Notes under the pieces: model-generated
Databases searched by the model: none
Told to the model about the DNA's origin: nothing
What the model saw: the letters and a program-made list of their open reading frames with translations, nothing else
Shown here: positions 54,599-64,000 of the stretch, one piece after another
How positions within the stretch are numbered: position 1 is the first letter of the stretch
Layout: every line of letters starts with the position of its first letter
Program-made: the position numbers and the translations under genes
Assembly (NCBI RefSeq): GCF_029867415.1
Contig: NW_026705315.1
Location: forward strand, 695,001 to 759,000
Direction of reading: 5' to 3'
DNA length: 64,000 nt
From: Vicia villosa
Taxonomy: Eukaryota > Streptophyta > Magnoliopsida > Fabales > Fabaceae

Positions 54599-56358
54599 TT
54601 TTGTTCATAGTGATCCGTGAGAAAAGTAGAAATTTTGACATGTGAAAATAATTTTTTTAATAATTATGAATAATTTTGACATTTGCAAATAATTTTTTTA
54701 ATAATTATGTTAATTCAATTTATTAAAATTGTGAGCGAAAAAATAATTTGTATAAAAAATTAATGATATTCATGAGTTTGTATAGGTTAAAATAATTTTG
54801 TATAGTTAATTTGTATTCAAATGCATATTGAAAGCAATATTTATCAAAAAAAATTTGCGTAAATTTAACTGACCGTGTCCTGTTACAAATTTATTTAATA
54901 CGATATAGATTTTATTTAAATATACATCTAAATTTGAAATGAGTTATTTAATTATAAAATGAATAATAATAATTTAAATTTAATTTGAATATTTGAAAAT
55001 AAAAATTTTGTGTCTCAAATAAAGATAATTATTAATTAAAATAAAATGATTATTTTATTGATAGTGCCCCGTGAGAAAAATAGAAAATTTTGACATTTGA
55101 AAATAAGAATTTTGTGTCTCAAATAAGTATAATGTCAACTAAAACAAAATATGTATTTTGTTCATAGTGATCCGTGAGAAAAGTAGAAATTTTGACATGT
55201 GAAGATAATTTTTTTAATAATTATGAATCATTTTGACATTTGAAAATAATTTTTTTAATAATTATGTTAATTCAATTTATTAAAATTGTGAGCGAAAAAA
55301 TTAAAATAAAAGTGAAAATATTTGAGAGAAAAATGCAAGAGAGAAAGAGAGAGAAAATTAAGTAGAAATGAAATGAAAAATAAATGTGGAGAGAGAAGTG
55401 AGATAGAATAAGAGTAGTGTAAGAAAAATAAGAAAATAAATATGAATAAGAAAGTTGAAATGTAAGAAAGTAAGTGTAAGAAAAAGAAATGTGGGGGGAA
55501 ATTTGAAATTTGAATGAAAAGAAGAAAAGGAAAAGGTGAGGATATGTGGGAAGTGTAGAAAAATAGTTGGTTTATGAAATGACCAAACTAACCCTTGAGT
55601 AGAAAATTAGTTAAAAAGGAAGGGGAATAATGTAATTGTGCAGGACTATTGTTTTGATTGCTAGATAGTAGATTGGTTAGAGGAGGTGAGAAAGTTGTTG
55701 ATTTCATGGGAAGGGAATCCACATGAAGAGAGAAACGTGAAATTTGTGATGAGCTGGGAAGATATTTTTTGTGTTGATTTTTGTCTTTAGTGAAATTTTG
55801 GTGAAAATGGAAATGTTGGTATTTTGCTAGAATCAAGAATGCAGAAAGCGTGATATGCCCTGGTATGAACCATGTGGAATATTTTTGTGGACCCCAACTA
55901 TTTTGCTCCAAAATCTTCAATTTGGCTTGACTCATAATATGGCCTTGGATCAAAATTAAAATAATGGGCCTTGACAACTTATTAACTTGAAATTTAATGG
56001 ACCTTCAACCTTAAACCCAATAAACTCCTTTTTATTATCTACACCTATTAAAATAAAATAAAAGCAAGTGATAAGAAATAAGATTGATTTATTAATTTTA
56101 ATTAAAAACTCAACTTAAATCTAAATTGAATTTAAAATTAAAATTATAAGTCTAAAAAAAAATTAGTAAGAATAAACAAAAATACTATTAATAATAAAAT
56201 GAGGTATGAAATGCATGCATATATTTTTTGATTTTTTTGAATGCAAATGAACGTATAAGACGCTACATATATTTTTTTCTTCAATTTTTGAGATAAAATA
56301 AGAATATTAGATGTAAATGATGCAGATAAAAAATCGGGGCAAAATTTAGGGTACAACA
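54599..56358 (-). repeat. Probable gypsy LTR fragment with internal repeats
   Basis: On the minus strand the right end reads TGTTGTACCCTAAATTTTGC (from 56358), which resembles LTR starts of the TGTCATACCCCA families in this window. The left part has three copies of a block starting TTTTGTTCATAGTGATCCGT: 54599-54742, a diverged and shorter copy near 55052, and 55156-55302. 55300-55560 is GA-rich. No coding domain. The assignment rests only on the terminal motif. The frame at 55588-55977 is not supported. Confidence 0.5.
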
Positions 56359-56719
56359 CAAATGACTTATTCACATCTTTTTTAGATTAATTTTTGGGAT
56401 AATAGCTATTTTGCCCCCTGCCATATGGGTGAGGTTTGAAAAATGCCCCTATAAAAAAAAAAGTTTGGATTCGCCCCCTAACATAGGAAGATTCCTCTAT
56501 TTTGCCCCTTCAAGAAATTTAATCATCAAAATTAATGGCGTGACAACTATATTTATTATTTTTTTATTTTTTAAAATTATTTTTAATGACGTGTCAGGCT
56601 TAGTTAGATTTTTTTTTTTATTTTTTATAACTTTTAATGACGTGGCAGACTTACTTGGAATTTTTTATTTTTTAAATTATTTTTAATGACGTGGCAGCTT
56701 ATGCAAAAATTTTGTCTCC

Positions 56720-56785
56720 CATGGGTATTGAACCCATGTCTTAGTAACGGCAAGGGGGCACCATCAAGCACTAGGCCATTTACTT
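56720..56785 (-). other. tRNA-like segment in the left arm of the Mutator-like element
   Basis: On the minus strand CCTAGTGCTTGATGG precedes GGTTCAATACC (56734-56724), resembling pol III box A and box B. The partner in the right arm is at 57680-57740, in opposite orientation. No complete tRNA cloverleaf can be drawn. Confidence 0.5.
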
Positions 56786-57679
56786 TTCTAGTCATATTCT
56801 TACATTAAGTTGTATTTATCTACTTTACTTTGGTCAAATATTAGTTACTTTTGTTGTTCTATTTTACTTTTGTAAAATATTAACGTTAAATATATTTATC
56901 TACTAAAATATTTTTTAATAAATTAGTTAATATATCACTTAATTAAATTATAAAATATATCAGTTAAAATATAATAATTATATTATAGTTATTAGTTAAT
57001 ATTAGTTAACATTATTATTAATTAATACTGTTATAATTATTATTTATTTTATTGTTAAAATTAATTAAATTATAAAATATAAATTAATTTAGTTTTAATT
57101 TAAATTATTTTAATTTGGTTTTAATTTGGTTTATTTTTAATTACATAAACAAATTTAATTTAGTCATGTTTTATAAACTAATTTAAAAAATACTGAACCA
57201 AATTAATTTAGTTATATTTTATAAGCTATGTTTTAAAATATACTGTTAGTCATATTTTATAGGCTATGTTTTAAAAAAATAATGTAGCTTTTAAACTAAT
57301 TTACTAACGTTATTTTTAATTAATAATTTAAATATTTAAAGTTATTTAAATATTAACGTTTTTAAATATCAATGATATTTAATATTTTTTAAATATTTAT
57401 GTACAATATTTTAAATATTAACGGTAAATATGCAATTCATATATTAGTGTTAATATATTAGTTAATAAAATATTATTAGTTAATAATAATAATAAAACAT
57501 ATATTAAAAATTCATAACCTAAATAAATATATTAACGTTAATATATTGATTAATAAAACATTACCATTGATTAACAATAATATTAAAACATAAGGACCTA
57601 AATAAATACTTAATAAACATGTTTTCAGAAATTATTATAATATATATACTTTAATGCATGATTAGAACAACAAAGGTAA

Positions 57680-57740
57680 ATTAGCCTAGTGGTTGGTGGT
57701 TCCCCCTTGCAATTACTACGTTATGGGTTCAATACGCATG
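57680..57740 (+). other. tRNA-like segment in the right arm of the Mutator-like element
   Basis: CCTAGTGGTTGGTGG (57685-57699) followed by GGTTCAATACG (57726-57736), the inverted counterpart of 56720-56785. Both are followed by a GACAAAATTTT stretch. Confidence 0.5.
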
Positions 57741-58158
57741 TAAGACAAAATTTTAATTTTAATATTAAATAATAATAAAACATCTTGTAAAAAAAAAAAA
57801 ACATGCCACATGGAATTAAAATAAGTAAAAAATAATAAAAACTCCAACTAAGCTTGCCACGTCATTAAAAATAATTTTAAAAAATAAAAAATTTCAATTA
57901 AGTCTGCCACGTTATTAAAAATTATATAAAATAATAAAAAAATTCCAACTAAGTCTGCCACATCATTAAAAATAATTTTAAAAAATAAAAAAAATGGTTG
58001 CCACGTCATTAATTTTGATGATTAAATTTCTTGAAGGGGCAAAACAGGGGAATCTTCATATGTTAGGGGGCGAATCCAAACTTTTTTTTTTTACAGGGGC
58101 GTTTTTCAAACCTCGCCCATATGGCAGGGGGCAAAATAGCTATTATCCCTTAATTTTT

Positions 58159-58708
58159 TAAGTATTTGTTCTGCATTACTAGTGCAGGTGACGATGCATG
58201 TTGCTTTGGTGCTGTCGTTATATCGTTTGCATTATTCTATTACTGTTAAGTGGGATGAATCTATAAAATTAACACTCTAATTTCTAAGTCAATATTTAAA
58301 TTAAGGAGATGAAGTTGCGTATGAATCAGGATAACAGTTGTTTCGATGCCAATGATGGTACTTATAAGCTGGGCAAAATTGGAACTCTTTGACATTGGGC
58401 TTAGAGTCGGCCCAAAAAAATTGCCTCAAGACTTTGTATGTTGTGATGCATGGGAAGTCTTTTGGAATCTGGTCGGGCATACCTTGTGTATGACCCTTTA
58501 TGGAGGAGTGGAAAGGATCTGGAGACAACTTCATTAAATGCATGTCCAATCATTAAGAAGTTTCAAAGAATATCTTACGTGTGGATCTAGTTCATAGGAT
58601 ATAATGTGGCGCGTAGGCTTAGAACATTCAAATGCACTTGAGTATACTTATGTTTTTGAGGTGCCATAAGAACCATCAGTTATTGATCTTCCATTTCCTT
58701 TTTCTATC
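58159..58708. other. Unassigned spacer
   Basis: About 550 bp between the Mutator-like element and the next LTR. Two small overlapping frames (58301-58549 minus, 58346-58537 plus) have no recognisable domain. The base composition is more balanced than in the neighbours, so it could be old transposon or host exon sequence; I cannot tell. Confidence 0.4.
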
Positions 58709-59691
58709 TGTCATACCCCAATTTTTGACCCTAAGATCATACATTGGTTGCATTTTAATCATTAATCAAGAGCACCATTGTGAGGCTCCATTCTTGATAT
58801 TGTGTTTATCTCTGAGGGGAATCATCAAGCACTTTTAGTTTTTTAATTTGTTTTATACTAACCAAAATCCCAAAATATGTATTTTGTCTCTTTTGTTTAT
58901 ATTTTACAGGTAAAAGATCAGGCAAAAATCAAAACAGTGCAAGAAAACAATTTTTGAAAATTTGAAGGTGGAAATCGATTTACCCATATGGGAAATCGAT
59001 TTCCTTGGGGCAAAATTCAAAAAATACAAGGAGGGAAGTGTGACATCATTTTGGCACCTATTTTATTTGATCATTTTACCAATTTTCCACCTCACCAAAA
59101 TCAATCCCTTCATTAAACCCACTTAAACCTCATTTTACCATTTTTACCATTTAAATGTCATTTAAACACCAATTAAACACAAGTTAATTAACCAAGAGCA
59201 AAAAGACCAAATTACGACTACTCTTGCTCTCATCCTATAAATAGAGGTCTCTACTCTCTCATTTCTCAAGCTTGGAGAGCCAAAAAAGTTCTTGCAAATT
59301 CATTTCTCACCCTTTCCAAAACTCTCACCCAAAGTTCATTTTCATAGAATTAGTGAGATTCACATTGAATCTTACTAGTTTTGAACCAAACCTCCTACAT
59401 TTCTCTCTTTTCTTTGTTTGTTCATCTCCAATTTTGAAGGATCTACACACTTTGTGCTTGTTCTTGAAGCTACTTCAACAATTTGGTTCAAGAATTGGTA
59501 AATTCCTAAACTCTAAGATGTAGATCTTTCTTTCTTGTGTTCAATGCATCTTTCATGCTATATTAGTCCTATTTGATGGTGAATTGGTGGAAAATTCGTG
59601 CTCCAATGGATATGTGATCATAAGGTGTTTGTATGTTTGTCTAAATCAAGTTTTACAATTCATAATGCTGTTTTTTTGAAAACTGTGCGCA

Positions 59692-59798
59692 GGAAATCGA
59701 TTTCCTACAGAGGGAAATCGATTTCCACTCTGTTTTTTACGCCAGATTTGAACTATGCACTCAGGAAATCGATTTCCTACAGAGGTAAATCGATTTCC
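59692..59798. repeat. Paired palindrome array GGAAATCGATTTCC
   Basis: Perfect 14-bp palindromes at 59692-59705, 59713-59726 and 59764-59777, and a near copy (GGTAAATCGATTTCC) at 59784-59798, arranged as two pairs with 6- or 7-bp gaps. A third pair lies at 58970-59004. Confidence 0.95.
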
Positions 59799-59846
59799 AG
59801 TGAGGCAGAATGCTTTTTTGCCTTTTTTATGCTTGTTTTGGCTTTC

Positions 59847-60100
59847 TTCTTCCTCCACTTCATTAATATCATTGGATCTAGAATGTTGATAGGTTTGAAA
59901 TGACCAAATCCATAATATTAGATGAATGATATTAATGATAGTGTGAGTTGATTATCTTTTATGCATTTTATTTTTCTTCCTCCACTTCATTAATATCATT
60001 GGATCTAGGATGTTGATAGGTTTGTATAGACCAAATCCATAATATTAGATGAATGATATTAATGATAGTGTGAGTTGATTATCTTTTTATGAATTTTATT
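59847..60100 (+). repeat. 127-bp tandem duplication in LTR D
   Basis: TTCTTCCTCCACTTCATTAA begins at 59847 and again at 59974; both copies run through GGATCTAG, ATGTTGATAGG, ATTAGATGAATG and GTGTGAGTTGATTATC with few changes. Confidence 0.9.
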
Positions 60101-61981
60101 CTTCTTCTCCTTCTTTTTTCTTTTGATCGATGAAAGTCTTAACACCTTGACAATTCTATGGATTCTTGGTAAAGACTAGATCGCTACCTTTTTTCTTTTC
60201 GTGCGGTATTGCTTTCGGAGAGTGATCTACATATCGCTTCTCTCGCATGCATTAGCACATAAAGTTTTGACTGGCCTCGTTGTAGGGTGATTTCTACATA
60301 AATCACTTGGCGATCTTCTTAACATAGCGCAGTATTTCGTGTCCCGAATCAAAAAAAGATCAAATATGGAAGAGAATTGTATGCGGTTGATTTAAGACTT
60401 ATGGAGGTTTATCGTGTAGTCGCTATGATTTTATCAAGCTTATGATAAATGTCCATTGAATTTAAATCCGAGAACATCCTTCACTCACCATCGATCTTTA
60501 TTACTAACTTTGATAACATACTTGACAAGTTTCAAGAGGGTTATCTTTAACATCTAACAACTAACTTTAATTTCCGCACTTTATTATATTGCTCTTTATA
60601 TTTCTCGCTTTATCGCTTTATTTTATCATTTCATCATATTTACATTCCGCTATTTTCTCTTTGTCCATTTGGACGTTTATATTCCGCTATTTTCTCTTTA
60701 TCCATTTGGACACTATGTTTATATTTCCGTTATTTTCTTTTTGTCCAATTGGACCATACTTTACTTTTATGCTAAAACACTATTAAATAACGAAAATCTA
60801 AAAAACGTTTAAGGCTCTCTTTCGGACTATTGGTTACTATCCCGAGCATTTTGGAGATTCGGACTTATGGACTTAGTACCTCTGGACTTTTATTCTGTTA
60901 TTATTCTGTTGTTATTCTGTCTGTCTGGCATTGGATTGTTGTCTGTTTGTGTATGCAGGTATTTCCTTAAAAGTCCTTGATGGTTAATTCCAAGGCATTG
61001 ATATAAGGATTTTACCCGAAAACAGCTGTTACTCTGCCCGATTTTCGTCAGAATTTTAATGTGCTTAATGCAAAGTGGTGCTAAGATAATACGTTCATCT
61101 GGATCCCCAAGTGATAATGTGTTGGTATTAATAGTCCAAAGGATGGGAAATCTACCTTGACCCATAATGTCAAGTGTTGGCTTCTTCTTCGGTTAGACCG
61201 TTCTTTTCCTTAGCTTTTATTTTACGCAATAGGATAGCCTCTTCATCTCCTCCCCTTCTTTAATTTTCAAAATCTTCTCCCATTTTACAAAACCTTCTTA
61301 TGTTTGCAATCTTTTCAAAACCTTTTCTTTTAAAATATCTTTTGCCCCTTTGTGGCCTTTTCTTCAAAAAGTTTAGACACGATTAATTGTTGAAACGAGT
61401 GGCGATACCCCACGATTTTGAAATTGATTGATATAATGAGATCTTTTCCGCGTGAGAGAGCTAGTCACATACTCGTTGATTTCACCCGAGTTGGAGCCCT
61501 TCTTTCATTTGCGATGCAAAGAACTCGTTTGTTCTCATGCTCAAGATCAATGGCTGAGTATTTCTCTTCGACGACGATAAAGTGTTTATTCGGTTTTTAA
61601 AACGTTTTCCCTTTAAGAGGAACTACATTAGCTCTGACTTTTCCATTGCACCGAGGAGGTATGTAGGCACAAGGCTTAATGCTTTGCCGAGCTTATTTTA
61701 AAAATAAAACAAACCCTTTTTTTAGCACACACACCACACAGATTTTCAAAAAGGTTCCTGTGGAGTACCACAGATATGAGGGGTGCTTAAAACCTTCCCC
61801 TTGTATAATCAACACCTGTACCTAAGATCTCTTCTTTTTGTTTTAAAAACAAACTTTGGGTTTTCTTTGTTCTTTTCCCTTTTCCTTTGGAAACAATAAA
61901 GCGCGGTGGCGACTTTCACTGAAATATTGAGTCAAGTCAATCCTATGGCTTCGATCTCATATTTTCCCCGCTACAGAAAAA

Positions 61982-62000
61982 TGGCGACTTCACTGGGGAT
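61982..62000 (+). other. Primer-binding site of element D
   Basis: TGGCGACTTCACTGGGGAT, related to but distinct from the TGGCGACTCTGCTGGGGA sites at 19541 and 43261; fixes 61975 as the LTR end and the element as Ogre/Tat-like by primer type. Confidence 0.82.
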
Positions 62001-62076
62001 CCAGTTTTAAGTGTGTTAAGCCTATTTTTGTTTATCTGTGTGTTTTTATCTGTATATATCGTTGTGTGCTTTGATT

Positions 62077-63941
62077 GTTTAATATTAATTTAATTTGAAG
62101 TATTGAATTAATAATTAGAATTATTAAGAATTTTATGGAAAATATTGGTTTATGGCAATTGGGCCACTGTAAGGAAATAGTAAAGAAGGGGGTGTGATAT
62201 AGTAAAGTTTTTACTAACCTTAATATTATTCTTTTCATAAAATAATAAAGGATTGGGGAAAAGAAAGAACGTGAAAGAACATAAGTTTTGGGAACGAGGA
62301 ACGTGAAGGAGAAATGAAGAGGAGAGACCAAAGATCAAGAATTTGGCTAAGGTAAGGGGGAGTTGTCTGATTATCATCTATTATCGGGTTAGGGGTTGAT
62401 AATACTGAATAGATGTAGAATTCGGGTCGATTGAGTCATATGATAGGTTTAAGGATTGAGTCAAATAGTATGATGTTTGATCCCTATGTTTGAATCCATG
62501 ATGTATGCGTTGTTATGGTCTCAATTGATGTGTAATTGGTGTATCATGAGATGTATTTTGTGTTGTTTGTGCATTCCATTTCCCTAGGTTCGTACTGGTA
62601 TGAATTGGGTGAGTTTGGAATGTGTAGAATGCTGTTTTCTGCAGGTTGGGGTTTCTGAAATTACCGGTTCGTGCCGCGTACATAGGGTGCGCCGCGAACA
62701 GGTAGGCAGAATGCCAGGATGAGATGATACGCATAGGTCGCGCCGCGTACCTGTGTTGGCGCCGCGAAGGCGTAACTTTTTCTCGCTTCGCGCCGCGTGT
62801 AGATGTTTGCGCCGCGAATAGCTTGGCAGAGAGCCAAGGATTCTTGGAACGCTTAGTTCGCGCCGCGAACTAAGATGGCGCCGCGTGCTGTTGATGTTTG
62901 AGATATTTTTAAAAGTTCAAAGATGCATAACTTTTTAACTGTTGGTCCGTTTGACGTGCCGTTTCGAGCTAAACGAACCTTATAGAATAATCTATATGAT
63001 GATGATTGATTGGTTTTTAGAATGATGAAAATACATGTATGCTATTCTTATTGAGTATGATGATTGGTGCAAATACGTGTATGTTTTGTATATGATGATG
63101 ATGGAATTGTGATTGAATGATGTTAATATATATGAACATACTTGAATGATGAAGATGATGTTGATGATTGATGATGATGATGGTATAAGTATGTTGTATA
63201 TGTTGCATTCATTCATGTTCATTGATGATGCTGTATCCATAAGGGTGTGTTGGATCAGTGAAGGGCATGATTCCCATTGTGTGGAATCTGTGCTGGCAGG
63301 GCCGTATCTTGAATGATGTTGGATCGGTCATGGGTTATTCCCATTTGATGATGTTGGTACCACATGCATAGTGTCAGTTCATACATATGCATAATTTATA
63401 ACATGATTGGATGTTTTCCAGTGTTGTAAATGTTGATGATGTGTTGATTGTTGTTTGACTTGTTTTGAATGTCTGTTTATGAAACAATTGGGTGAATGAT
63501 GCAACTGTGATGTGTTATTGCTTTATAACCTTATAACATTTGTTAATTATGATAAGACTCACCCTTACATGTTGCCATTTTTCAGATTGAGGATAGCGGC
63601 TGTTCGACTCGGTGAGGATTAGCTCATGAGTCAGTGTCTTAGTTAGCGTCAGGTGTCATGCTCTGGTAGTTGTAACACTGGGAACGCGATTATTTAGAGT
63701 TTATGATTATGACTCTAGTTATGTTTTGATGTTTTGAAGGATAAGTTTTAAAGATGTTAAACTTAGTCCGTTTGATTTAAATTCCGCTGTGTTAACATGA
63801 AACATTTTAATTTATGATGATTACCTCAGTGAATGCATGGCATGACTGAATGATGTTTATTTATTATGAATTGTGGCACCCTTATTTCATGTACTCTGAA
63901 TATTTGTTTAAATTGCCGCGGGGTTAGTAAGGGGTGTTACA
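62077..63941 (+). repeat. 5' LTR of a chromovirus-like Ty3/gypsy element (start approximate)
   Basis: The 3' end is firm: GGGGTGTTACA ending at 63941, followed by a TGGTATCAGAGC primer site. The 5' end is my best guess (TGTTTAATATTAA at 62077), because no duplication can be tested. Inside are a four-pair GCGCCGCG array (62671-62885) and ATG/GAT-rich simple sequence (62995-63185). The primer type and LTR end fit Tekay-type chromoviruses; the coding region lies beyond the window. Confidence 0.65.
62671..62885. repeat. Paired GCGCCGCG motif array
   Basis: Eight copies in four pairs: 62671/62689 (first reads GTGCCGCG), 62740/62759, 62790/62809 and 62860/62878, each pair separated by 10-11 bp. 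The copy at 62857-62871 sits in the interrupted palindrome TTCGCGCCGCGAA. It is a GC-rich island in AT-rich sequence. Confidence 0.93.
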
Positions 63942-63945
63942 ATAG

Positions 63946-63957
63946 TGGTATCAGAGC
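63946..63957 (+). other. Primer-binding site of the chromovirus-like element
   Basis: TGGTATCAGAGC, an exact match to the tRNA-iMet primer site, 4 bp after the LTR end. Confidence 0.88.
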
Positions 63958-64000
63958 ATAGTCGGTCGTTATGACCAGAGTCTTAGTGTTAGTTTTGTTT

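Larger units (their letters stand above)
56396..58149. mobile_element. Mutator-like element (non-autonomous, long TIR) with 9-bp TSD
   Basis: Outer inverted repeats of about 160 bp begin GGGATAATAGCTATTTTGCC on both ends (56396 rightward; 58149 leftward) and differ at only a handful of positions. TTAATTTTT occurs at 56387-56395 and 58150-58158, a perfect 9-bp target duplication. Long TIRs with a 9-bp duplication are diagnostic of Mutator-like elements. A weaker inverted similarity continues inward to about 56800 and 57665, including a tRNA-like segment in each arm. The centre is extremely AT-rich and has no transposase, so it needs one in trans. Confidence 0.93.
58709..61975 (+). repeat. 5' LTR (3267 bp) of a Ty3/gypsy element, family D
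   Basis: TGTCATACCCCA start, CCCCGCTACA end and a primer site 6 bp later. It has a CCTATAAATAGAGG promoter block at about 59235, a paired GGAAATCGATTTCC palindrome array (58970-59004 and 59692-59798), a 127-bp tandem duplication at 59847-60100, and the CACCTTCCCCTT ... GGTGGCGACT region typical of this LTR group. The fragment at 15205-15530 is the same family in reverse. Flank CTATC (58704-58708). The internal region is cut near 62076 by the next LTR, so no coding domain is visible. Confidence 0.88.

Noticed and set aside
55320..55560. GA-rich stretch as a promoter of a host gene
   Set aside because: No downstream gene; the stretch lies inside what looks like an LTR fragment and similar GA-rich runs are common in LTRs.
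58301..58549. Possible short host gene between the Mutator-like element and LTR D
   Set aside because: Two overlapping short frames on opposite strands, no motif, no splice or codon evidence. Left as unassigned.
62995..63185. (GAT)n/(ATG)n stretch as a protein-coding histidine-rich ORF (62992-63240 minus)
   Set aside because: Low-complexity translation inside an LTR.

Overview
The window is repeat-dense nuclear DNA of a flowering plant. The retroelement families (Ogre/Tat-type Ty3/gypsy with an extra ORF1, a pol intron and a dual RNase H; SIRE/Maximus-type Ty1/copia with an env-like ORF; a CACTA element with a TNP2 gene) and the AT-rich background suggest a legume with a large genome, probably a pea/vetch/clover/medic relative. 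That placement is inference. I see no ordinary host protein-coding gene; nearly every long reading frame belongs to a transposable element.

Layout. 1-4595: minus-strand Ty1/copia element running off the left edge, its gag split by a 1.7-kb solo LTR (2272-3964) with a perfect GTTAC duplication. 5196-5650: a second copia solo LTR with a perfect ACAAT duplication. 5749-14234: a CACTA (En/Spm) element carrying an uninterrupted 1071-codon TNP2 transposase, a multi-exon Transposase_24 gene with a decayed Ulp1-like tail, subterminal AGCGCT arrays and a 256-bp near-perfect palindrome. 14425-14572: a tRNA-derived SINE with an 11-bp duplication. 15205-54598: a nested tower. A minus-strand gypsy LTR was hit by SIRE-type element A (15531); A's gag was hit by a complete 13.7-kb Ogre-type element (18337-31993); A's env-like region was hit by a second SIRE-type element B (36004); B's pol was hit by a gag-only Ogre derivative C (39310-52403) with about 3.9-kb LTRs. 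The right ends of C, B and A are deleted. 56396-58149: a Mutator-like element with very long inverted repeats and a perfect 9-bp duplication. 58709-61975: a 3.3-kb gypsy LTR plus primer-binding site. About 62077-63941: another gypsy (chromovirus-like) LTR plus primer-binding site, running off the right edge.

Functionally, the most intact coding units are TNP2, the Transposase_24 exons, element B's env-like ORF and element C's short gag. The reverse-transcribing polyproteins of A, B and the Ogre-type element are broken by several stops. The most unusual signal is that three unrelated LTR families (copia, Ogre-like, chromovirus-like) and the CACTA termini all carry arrays of short palindromic motifs arranged in closely spaced pairs. 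Other notable items are a conserved gag/pol frame overlap shared by both SIRE copies, tandem arrays in the 3' untranslated regions of both Ogre-type elements, and tRNA-like (pol III box A/B) segments inside Ogre LTRs and inside the arms of the Mutator-like element.
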